A stretch of 52,485 bases of DNA from Leptospira sp. (GTDB lineage: Bacteria; Spirochaetota; Leptospiria; Leptospirales; Leptospiraceae). The stretch lies in assembly GCA_009991425.1 (NCBI GenBank), contig JAACWH010000040.1, forward strand, positions 1 to 52,485. The letters are read 5' to 3'. Position 1 is the stretch's first letter, and each line of letters begins with the position of its first letter. Below the pieces are notes generated by a model that ran no database searches, was not told the origin of the DNA, and worked only from the letters and a program-made list of their open reading frames with translations. A program made the position numbers and the translations under genes. This document shows, piece after piece, positions 45,912 through 52,485 of this stretch.

Positions 45912-46483
45912 TCCTAATCATAGATAATTACGATTCCTTTACTTACAATGTGTACCAATATGTTGGTGTAATTCGTAAGGATGTAGAAGTCATTCGAAAC
46001 GATAAAATATCAGTAACAAAAGTGGAAGAAATGAAACCTGATGGAATCATTATTTCACCTGGACCAGGCCGACCTGAAGATGCAGGTATCTCGGTTGATG
46101 TAATCCGAAACCTGGGTCCAAAAGTTCCTATATTTGGAATCTGTCTCGGTCACCAAGCAATAGGTTATGCGATGGGTGGTTCCATAACTTCTGCACCTAA
46201 AATTATGCACGGAAAAGTTTCCATGATCGACCATAATAGAGACGGAATTTTTGAAAATATATCTTCACCTTTTTCAGCTACTCGTTACCATTCCTTGGTA
46301 ATCAGCCCAGAATTTTTCCCAGAAGAACTAGAAATCACAGCACAAACCCAAGACGGTGTAATCATGGGCGTGCGCCACAAAAAGCATCGATCTATGGTGG
46401 GGGTTCAATTCCACCCTGAATCTGTAATGACTGAATCAGGTATGGAGATGGTTCGCAACTTTTTAAACTTCTGTGAGAGATGA
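45908..46483 (+). CDS. trpG: Anthranilate synthase component II (glutamine amidotransferase)
   Basis: The protein has 191 residues. It opens with [18 protein letters not shown]; the nucleophile is Cys79 in GICLGHQ, and His169 and Glu171 in VQFHPES complete the triad. It supplies ammonia from glutamine to TrpE; in some bacteria the same subunit also serves PabA in folate synthesis. Its ATG overlaps the trpE stop as ATGA, and its own stop overlaps the next gene by four bases, so the run is one tightly coupled operon. Confidence 0.96.
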   Translation: MILIIDNYDSFTYNVYQYVGVIRKDVEVIRNDKISVTKVEEMKPDGIIISPGPGRPEDAGISVDVIRNLGPKVPIFGICLGHQAIGYAMGGSITSAPKIMHGKVSMIDHNRDGIFENISSPFSATRYHSLVISPEFFPEELEITAQTQDGVIMGVRHKKHRSMVGVQFHPESVMTESGMEMVRNFLNFCER

Positions 46484-48375
46484 AATTTTTCCTAAGGCTA
46501 TTACGCTATTCCATTTACTATAGAAATCGTTTTGCCCTTGGAATTGTATTCGCATTATTAACTGCACTGCTAAACGGAATATCACTCACAGCAATGATCC
46601 CCTTATTTGATTCTTTGGGTGCAGACAAGAATACCCGCTTTCAATTAGATCTTACCCTTCCAGAAAAAATCATTCAATTCAAACAAGTTACCTTTGGTGA
46701 AAAAAGTTTAGATGGTCTAGAACGTCTCAAAGGCCTCATAATTGATGTAAAATTGAAAATCAATGAGCTTACCAAAGATATGGAACCTAAGGAAGTCGTC
46801 TGGTCAGCCTGTATCATTGTTCTACCCATTTATCTTATGAAGATGGTCTTTTATCTTCTCTCAGTTTATTGTTTAGCAACAGCCGGGTACCGAGCAGTTC
46901 GAGATATTAGGCAAGAACTTTTTGACAAAATGCAACGTCTTCCTTTAACCTATTTCTATAAAGAAAAAACAGGATTGATCATGAGTAGAGTGATCAATGA
47001 TGCAGAAATCGTATCAGCAGTAATTTCAAGTAACTTTCGTGATGCGACAATAAATTTTTTCTATGTCGTTACTCACCTTCTAATATTAATCTATCTCAAT
47101 ACGGAACTACTTCTCACTGCCATCTTTATAGTACCTGTTGTAATATTTCCAGTAACTCTTTTCACTAAAAAAATATCTAAATCCACTGAAAAGTCCCAAG
47201 AAAGAATGGCTGATCTCAATGGTCATATCCAAGAAGTAATATCTGGAGTTCGAGTGATTCGTACATTTGTTACGGAAAAATTCGAAGAGGATAAATTCAA
47301 AGATATCAATCAAAAAGTTTTTCGTCGTATCTTCAAAGGTCAATTCTACCTTCAGATGGCGCCGAGTCTTGTTGAGCTTACTTCATCAATTGTTGTATTA
47401 GGATTTTTTGCCCTTGGAGCTAGCTTAATCTATTCAGGTAAATTCACTCAGGGTGAGTTTATGGCTTTTTTATTGACTTTACTTTTCTTACTTAGACCTC
47501 TGACTCAACTATCGCAAATGGTTGGTAAGGTGACACAGGCCAACACAGCTGGCAAAAGAATTTTTGAACTCATAGATATGGACACTGGCTCTGAGGGTGA
47601 AAGTGGAAAAGTCGAGTTGGACGAACTAAAGGATTCAATTCACTTCGACCATATCACATTTACTTACCCAGGAACTTCTACCCCTGTTCTAAAGGACATA
47701 GATCTAAAGATAAAAATTGGAGAGACATATGCCTTCGTTGGAACCAGCGGAAGCGGAAAATCTACTATGATGGATTTACTTCCAAGATTTTTTGACCCAA
47801 CCAAAGGAAAAATATCTTTCGATGGAGTCGATATTAGAGACTTAAATTTAAAAAATCTGCGTTCCAAAATTGGAATTGTAACTCAAGATATCTTTCTCTT
47901 TTCAGGAACAGTTGCAGAAAATATTGCCTACGGTGTGGATAAGTGCACAAGACGGGATGTAATTCGAGCAGGTCGTCTTGCCCACGCGCATGATTTTATT
48001 AAATCTATGGAAAAAGGTTATGATACATACCTCGGCGTCCGAGGTTTAAATCTTTCAGGAGGCCAAAGACAAAGACTAGTTATCGCCAGAGCTTTGTTAC
48101 GTGATCCTGAGATTATGATACTTGATGAAGCAACCTCAGCTTTGGATGTTGAATCAGAACGATTGGTATCGGAAGCCTTAGATCGTCTCTTGAAAAATAG
48201 AACAACTTTTATCATTGCTCATAGACTTTCTACAATTCGAAAAGTTAAAAATATCATTGTTTTACAAGATGGGGAAATACGTGAAATGGGTGACCATGAT
48301 TCTTTGATCCAACAAAATGGAATCTATAAAAAACTGAATGACAATCAATTTGCAGGAGCAGAAATCAGCCTATGA
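46480..48375 (+). CDS. MsbA-like ABC exporter (fused permease-ATPase)
   Basis: The protein has 631 residues. Six transmembrane helices come first, with an unusually long loop between the first and second (about residues 38-110, rich in Lys/Glu), followed by the ATPase: Walker [10 protein letters not shown], signature LSGGQRQR, Walker [13 protein letters not shown] and the H-loop IIAHRLST. This is the MsbA/LipA-flippase-like half-exporter type, working as a homodimer that moves lipids or drugs out of the cytoplasm. It overlaps trpG by four bases upstream and the receiver gene by four bases downstream. A lipid A core flippase is likely but unproven. Confidence 0.92.
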   Translation: MKFFLRLLRYSIYYRNRFALGIVFALLTALLNGISLTAMIPLFDSLGADKNTRFQLDLTLPEKIIQFKQVTFGEKSLDGLERLKGLIIDVKLKINELTKDMEPKEVVWSACIIVLPIYLMKMVFYLLSVYCLATAGYRAVRDIRQELFDKMQRLPLTYFYKEKTGLIMSRVINDAEIVSAVISSNFRDATINFFYVVTHLLILIYLNTELLLTAIFIVPVVIFPVTLFTKKISKSTEKSQERMADLNGHIQEVISGVRVIRTFVTEKFEEDKFKDINQKVFRRIFKGQFYLQMAPSLVELTSSIVVLGFFALGASLIYSGKFTQGEFMAFLLTLLFLLRPLTQLSQMVGKVTQANTAGKRIFELIDMDTGSEGESGKVELDELKDSIHFDHITFTYPGTSTPVLKDIDLKIKIGETYAFVGTSGSGKSTMMDLLPRFFDPTKGKISFDGVDIRDLNLKNLRSKIGIVTQDIFLFSGTVAENIAYGVDKCTRRDVIRAGRLAHAHDFIKSMEKGYDTYLGVRGLNLSGGQRQRLVIARALLRDPEIMILDEATSALDVESERLVSEALDRLLKNRTTFIIAHRLSTIRKVKNIIVLQDGEIREMGDHDSLIQQNGIYKKLNDNQFAGAEISL

Positions 48376-48770
48376 AAAAAGTTCTAATAGTAGATGATAA
48401 TGATCGTTATGCTGATAACTTAAAAGCCTATTATTCGAAGTTGGGTTACGAATGTTCACGCGCCTACGATGCCAGAGAAGGATGGAATTTATATAGTAAG
48501 AGTAAATCAAATGCTGATGGGTCATCTGATTTTGATACAATAGTTACAGATATTACTATGGAAACTCAAACCTCTGGTCTGTGGATGATTCGTCGGATTC
48601 ATAAAGATGGATTCAGCGGAACGAAAATTATTGCTACGACTGGTTTTGATGTTTTCGGTGTGATGGGAGTTTCAAAATTTATCCTTCCTTGGTTTGCAGG
48701 AATCTCTTTTATGATTCCAAAAGTCCCCTTGAAAAAGGGAGAAGTAGTTTTGGTGCCTATCCAATCTTAG
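48372..48770 (+). CDS. Stand-alone response regulator receiver protein
   Basis: The protein has 132 residues and only a receiver domain. The acidic pair is Asp8-Asp9 (VLIVDDND), the phosphorylation site Asp60 (IVTDITM), the switch Thr at 89-90 (IIATTGF) and the Lys at 117 (MIPKVPL). All key residues are present, so it should be phosphorylatable. The last helix carries an unusual hydrophobic insert ([14 protein letters not shown]). No histidine kinase lies nearby. Its start overlaps the exporter stop by four bases; it ends the five-gene run. Confidence 0.9.
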   Translation: MKKVLIVDDNDRYADNLKAYYSKLGYECSRAYDAREGWNLYSKSKSNADGSSDFDTIVTDITMETQTSGLWMIRRIHKDGFSGTKIIATTGFDVFGVMGVSKFILPWFAGISFMIPKVPLKKGEVVLVPIQS

Positions 48771-48848
48771 AGAATCTCAGTATTTTTTATTTCGTGAAAG
48801 GAATAAGTTTAAATTTAAAATTATGAAGAAAATATATATTATAACATT

Positions 48849-49997
48849 TTGAAATCTGACTCGAATCAATCATCTAATTCTTTTTATGATTTAAAACCAG
48901 ATCATGTGCTAGATCGCCTTGACAAAAATGGTTACAATACCTCGGGTCATATTCTTGCACTCAATAGCTTAGAGAACAGAGTGTACCGTGTTGGATTGGA
49001 AGATAAAAACAACGTTGTTGTTAAATGCTACCGTCCAGGCAGATGGACTAGAGAACAGATCCAAGAAGAACATGACTATATCTTAGAATTACAAATAGCG
49101 GGATTGCAGGTTCTTCCACCAATTCCTTTTTCTACTGGAAGTACAATTTCCATTGAAGAAGATGGAATTCCCTATTCCATCTGGCCACTAAATCCTGGAA
49201 GAATAGTTGAGGAATTCAGTTTCGATGATCTACCTATAATCGGTCGAATGCTTGCAAACCTTCATAATATTTCAGAATCGAAAACCACCCAAACAAGAAC
49301 ACATTTAAATATTGAGAATTATGCTAAACCTGCATTAGACTACATATTAGAAAAAGCAAATCTACCTGATTCGCTAAGAAAAACCTATCAACGCACAGCT
49401 CTTAGTACATTCCAAGAGTATGAAGCTTTAGCTGATTTTGTTCCCTTCCAAAGAATTCATGGTGATTGTCATAAAGGAAATATCCTTAGCTCTAAAGATG
49501 GTTTCGTATTTATAGATTTTGACGATCATTGCATGGGACCCATCGTTCAGGATTTTTGGATGCTTCTTCCTTTTGGCGATGAATCTTCTACTTATGAAAG
49601 ACAGATATTCTTGGATGCATATAAAGAATTTCGACATGTTGATGAGGCCTGGTTTCGATTAATTCCTGCTCTTCGTGGAATAAGATATATTTATTATTCA
49701 GCATGGATTCTGAAACGATGGGACGATCCGTCTTTTCCGAATGCATTTCCTCATTTTGGTACAGAAGAATATTGGGAGAAAGAAGTAAGAGATTTAGAAT
49801 CCTTATTGGAAGGAAATGATGATACAAATTTTCCATCCTTCCTTGAAGAAGATTCCAAGAACTATGAAAAAGAAAAATCGAATGAGCACATCAATAATCA
49901 AGACGAAAATTTAGAGAAATTAGATAATTCCAATCCAACAAATAAAAAAAAAGAAATCACAAACAAGGATCTTTTTTGGGATTGGGAAGGAGATTGA
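48849..49997 (+). CDS. SrkA/YihE-like stress-response kinase
   Basis: The protein has 382 residues and starts at TTG, since the frame upstream offers no other start before a stop. It matches the aminoglycoside-phosphotransferase-fold kinase SrkA (YihE): LNSLENRVYRVGL, VVVKCYRPGRW with the ATP-binding Lys, the catalytic HGDCHKGN and the metal-binding FIDFDDHCMGP, then QDFWMLLPF. SrkA is a Ser/Thr kinase linked to survival of stress. After ~325 residues comes a charged, low-complexity tail that ends in the compact motif DLFWDWEGD, which looks like a binding motif. A 9-codon ATG frame overlaps the start. Confidence 0.9.
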   Translation: MKSDSNQSSNSFYDLKPDHVLDRLDKNGYNTSGHILALNSLENRVYRVGLEDKNNVVVKCYRPGRWTREQIQEEHDYILELQIAGLQVLPPIPFSTGSTISIEEDGIPYSIWPLNPGRIVEEFSFDDLPIIGRMLANLHNISESKTTQTRTHLNIENYAKPALDYILEKANLPDSLRKTYQRTALSTFQEYEALADFVPFQRIHGDCHKGNILSSKDGFVFIDFDDHCMGPIVQDFWMLLPFGDESSTYERQIFLDAYKEFRHVDEAWFRLIPALRGIRYIYYSAWILKRWDDPSFPNAFPHFGTEEYWEKEVRDLESLLEGNDDTNFPSFLEEDSKNYEKEKSNEHINNQDENLEKLDNSNPTNKKKEITNKDLFWDWEGD

Positions 49998-50064
49998 TCT
50001 ATTGCTCTATGACAATTTTAATAAATAAAAATTATATAAACTTATAATTCTTAATTGATAGATT

Positions 50065-50078
50065 TTCTAAGCTTAGAA
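50065..50078 (+). promoter_or_regulatory. 14-base perfect palindrome upstream of the 7TMR phosphatase
   Basis: TTCTAAGCTTAGAA is a perfect palindrome 27 bases before the ATG at 50106, where a promoter is expected. A homodimeric regulator could bind it. No clear -35/-10 pair was found. Confidence 0.4.
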
Positions 50079-50105
50079 TAAGTTATCCTTTCATGAAATA
50101 AATCT

Positions 50106-51971
50106 ATGAAAAGTATACTTTCACTTATAGCAATCTGTTTTAGTTTAAATTGTCTAGCAAATCCAGAAAGACCATACCTTGAATTATTAGATAGAGATTT
50201 GTCTTTTGAAGATCTGTCTTTAGAATCTGAAAATTGGAGTAAAATTGGAAATAAGATTCAAAACTTTGGATCGAATCGAAGCCCTCTTTGGGTTAGATCC
50301 ACTTTGTCAAATTCATCCAATTCACGAAAAAAATACTATATCGAGATTGGAGCCGCTTACCTTGATGAAATCGATTTCTATTCAGTGAATCAAGGAAAAA
50401 TATTTCATGAAAAAAATGGAGTACTAAACGATTCATCGATGAATGAAGTCTTCCATAGGCATCCCATTTTTTCGGTAGAATTATATCCTGGCGAAACAGC
50501 CTCTTATTATATTAAGTTTTTTAATTCAGGTCTACTAGTCGTGCCCATACGACTTTGGGAAGAGAATGAATTCATTCGAAAAACCCAAAGTGAATACATC
50601 ATCCATGGATTGTATTTTGGAGCAATGATCTCGATTTTATTCTATAATTTAATCATCTTTTTAATTATTAAAGAAAAAAGTTTTCTTTACTATTGCATTT
50701 ATATTTTCACCGTTTTGTTTAGCTACTTGATATTAGGTGGTTTCTTAAAGCAATTTTTCCCTTCAAATGATTCTTATTTACTTAAGCCAGGTTTATTTAT
50801 TTCCTCCTATGTTGCTATAGCTTCTGTTTTATTGTTCACAAGTGAATTTCTAGAAGTTAAGAAAACGAATAAAATTCTGGATTATATTTTAAGAACTTTT
50901 GCAGTTGGAGCTATCTTAACTGCAATTCTATCTCCCATTATTCCTTTTAATCTCTTAGTTCAATCTTTTAATTTTGTTATCCCTTTAGGCTCAATTCTAA
51001 TGATAGTTAGTGCTGTATTTAGTTATTTTCGGGGAATTCAACAATCCGGTTTTTTCTTACTTGCTTGGATTATTGTTACTTTTGGAGTGATTCTTGAATC
51101 ACTTACAAATTTAAATTACATTTCTATGGAATATTGGATAGCAAGATATGCGACTCAAATATCTTCATTAATTGAAGTTATCTTATTTTCTTTTGCAATT
51201 GGAAGTCGGATCAAATCCTTAACTATTGAAAAAGAATTAGTACATTCTAGATTAATGTTAATCGAAAAAGATCTAGAAGTGGCAAGGCAAATTCAAAATC
51301 GAATCCTACCAGAAAGTTTACCTCAAATACCAAATGTAAAATTCCAAGTGAAATACATGCCGTTGCATGCAGTTGGAGGCGATTTTTATGATTATCATCT
51401 TATTGATAATAATCATTTTGGAATTCTTGTAGCAGATGTAACCGGTCATGGTGTAAGTGCAGCAATGGATTCCTCGACTGTAAAAATTGCATTCAATCAC
51501 GAACCAAATTTAATATCTGAGCCAAGACTATTGCTAAAAAACATGAGTAAGTTCATAGAAAACACATTGGATCATCGTTTTGTAACTGCAGTTTATGCTT
51601 TCTTTAATTTAGATAAAATGGAGATGAACTATTCAACAGTAGGTCATCCACCTATACTATTAATACGAAATTCAAAAATTAAATTTCTCGATGGGGAAGG
51701 ATTTTATTTAGGTTTGAATAGTGAAAGCGATTATTCACAAAATACAATAAATCTTAAAGCTGGAGATTTATTTCTTTTTTATACAGATGGTCTAGATAGT
51801 GATATAAACACAGATCTTACATCAGAGGAAATAATAGAAAATCTTTTATCAGATTTAAATTTAGAGGATATAAAAGCGGATAAGTTCTTGGATCAAATTT
51901 TAAATCTAGCTCAAACCAAACGTCAAACTACAACGGATGACATAACCCTTTTTTCTGTTAAAATTTCTTAG
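50106..51971 (+). CDS. 7TMR-DISM - PP2C (SpoIIE-type) phosphatase
   Basis: The protein has 621 residues: a signal peptide to about 18 (LSLIAICFSLNCLA), an extracellular beta-sandwich sensor (7TMR-DISMED2, about 30-150; SPLWVRSTLSN), seven transmembrane helices (about 175-375), and a cytoplasmic PP2C domain (about 395-621: QIQNRILPESLPQ, GGDFYDY, VADVTGHGVSAAMD, DDITLFSV). It probably senses a carbohydrate-like or other periplasmic ligand and changes phosphatase activity on an anti-sigma-factor antagonist or similar target. No such target is visible nearby. The class is well known in Leptospira-like spirochaetes. Confidence 0.93.
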   Translation: MKSILSLIAICFSLNCLANPERPYLELLDRDLSFEDLSLESENWSKIGNKIQNFGSNRSPLWVRSTLSNSSNSRKKYYIEIGAAYLDEIDFYSVNQGKIFHEKNGVLNDSSMNEVFHRHPIFSVELYPGETASYYIKFFNSGLLVVPIRLWEENEFIRKTQSEYIIHGLYFGAMISILFYNLIIFLIIKEKSFLYYCIYIFTVLFSYLILGGFLKQFFPSNDSYLLKPGLFISSYVAIASVLLFTSEFLEVKKTNKILDYILRTFAVGAILTAILSPIIPFNLLVQSFNFVIPLGSILMIVSAVFSYFRGIQQSGFFLLAWIIVTFGVILESLTNLNYISMEYWIARYATQISSLIEVILFSFAIGSRIKSLTIEKELVHSRLMLIEKDLEVARQIQNRILPESLPQIPNVKFQVKYMPLHAVGGDFYDYHLIDNNHFGILVADVTGHGVSAAMDSSTVKIAFNHEPNLISEPRLLLKNMSKFIENTLDHRFVTAVYAFFNLDKMEMNYSTVGHPPILLIRNSKIKFLDGEGFYLGLNSESDYSQNTINLKAGDLFLFYTDGLDSDINTDLTSEEIIENLLSDLNLEDIKADKFLDQILNLAQTKRQTTTDDITLFSVKIS

Positions 51972-52032
51972 TATTCTATAACTTTTTCGGTATCATCCAA
52001 TAGGGTGAAACGACATGGATCTAATTTTCTCT

Positions 52033-52038
52033 TATAAT
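52033..52038 (+). promoter_or_regulatory. -10 element for the last gene
   Basis: TATAAT at 52033-52038 with ACGACA (four of six matches) 17 bases upstream at 52010-52015. It lies directly before the ribosome binding site of the partial gene. Confidence 0.4.
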
Positions 52039-52059
52039 ATATTTTATAGGAGAAAAGAA

Positions 52060-52485
52060 TTGGACTTAAAACTTAACCAACAAAAAAAAATAGGATTTCT
52101 ATTTGTAACTGGAGTCATTTTCATATTGATTCCTTATACTATTCTTACGATAATTTTCGAATACCCAAAGATTCTCCGACAACCTGTAGCTGATATTTTA
52201 GTGAAATTCAATTCACTAGGATCTACTTTAATATTAACATGGTGGCTTTTTGCAATTAGTGGGATTATACTTCTAATTGCTTATAATCTTTTAGGATCTA
52301 AGCTAAAGGATAAAATTTGGTATGCTGATTTACTCATTCATCTTGGAACAATATCTGGAATTCTCCAAATAATTGGTTTAATTAGATGGACTTTTATAAT
52401 TCCGATTTTGGCAAAATCATATGTTTCAACTGATTCACAATATTCCAAAGAAATTATCGAACAGGTATTCTTTGTTATCCATCAG
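52060..52485 (+). CDS. DUF4386-like membrane protein, partial
   Basis: A frame opens at TTG (52060) behind AGGAGA (52048-52053, six bases away) and runs through the window end, giving 142 visible residues. Three to four hydrophobic segments are visible (FLFVTGVIFILIPYTILTII; LILTWWLFAISGIILLIAY; LLIHLGTISGILQIIGLI), and RWTFIIPILAKSYVS resembles the RW-x-x-x-x-P-x-L motif of DUF4386 membrane proteins. The C-terminus is missing. Function unknown. Confidence 0.7.
   Translation, partial: MDLKLNQQKKIGFLFVTGVIFILIPYTILTIIFEYPKILRQPVADILVKFNSLGSTLILTWWLFAISGIILLIAYNLLGSKLKDKIWYADLLIHLGTISGILQIIGLIRWTFIIPILAKSYVSTDSQYSKEIIEQVFFVIHQ

Overview
The window is AT-rich bacterial chromosome that reads like a spirochaete of the Leptospira group. 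This assignment is inference: it rests on several lipoproteins with loose spirochaete-type lipoboxes (Asn or Ser just before the Cys), several outer-membrane beta-barrel candidates, an abundance of PP2C/SpoIIE-type phosphatases fused to sensor domains, and the general gene style. No rRNA, tRNA, CRISPR array, integrase or transposase was recognised.

Layout. 1-3.9 kb: two Rossmann-fold NAD(P) proteins that converge, then a crotonase-PaiB pair. 3.85-5.4 kb: a decayed ABC-F ATPase gene that keeps a promoter-like sequence and a strong ribosome binding site but is broken at the Walker A motif; a small lipoprotein gene lies between its two remnants, and the 3' remnant carries two in-frame stops. 5.5-10.7 kb: a lipoprotein, a beta-barrel candidate, a long acyl-CoA dehydrogenase with a clear terminator, and a GAF-PAS-PP2C phosphatase. 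10.9-17.3 kb: an envelope cluster with a porin-like protein, two large GT-C-like membrane proteins whose 3' ends overlap by about 106 bp on opposite strands, and a beta-propeller lipoprotein. 17.5-19 kb: an AsmA-like membrane-anchored protein and a TerB-like protein. 19.4-21.4 kb: a secreted family I lipase with its membrane-anchored foldase. 21.5-28.8 kb: metG, converging with a 1742-residue kinase-ATPase-GAF-phosphatase. 28.8-32.5 kb: a carotenoid oxygenase followed by a flavoprotein of the phytoene-desaturase/amine-oxidase type. 32.6-37.7 kb: a TPM-domain protein, an FMN/Fe-S glutamate-synthase-like protein, a small lipoprotein, a lauroyl-type acyltransferase and a short-chain dehydrogenase. 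37.8-43.1 kb: a minus-strand housekeeping run prfB - AAA+ regulator - OmpA-like protein - yebC - ruvC. 43.2-48.8 kb: a tightly coupled plus-strand run acyl-CoA dehydrogenase - trpE - trpG - MsbA-like exporter - receiver protein. 48.8 kb to the end: an SrkA-like kinase, a 7TMR-DISM-PP2C phosphatase and a partial DUF4386-like membrane protein.

Themes. Signalling by PP2C phosphatases recurs three times with three different sensor modules. Lipid and fatty-acid handling (lipase, crotonase, two acyl-CoA dehydrogenases, acyltransferase) fits an organism living on fatty acids. The least ordinary pieces are the lipase-foldase pair outside the proteobacteria, the carotenoid-cleavage pair, the broken ABC-F gene, the AAA+ regulator that has lost its sigma-54 contact motif, and a trpE gene whose only start choices seem to be non-ATG codons.
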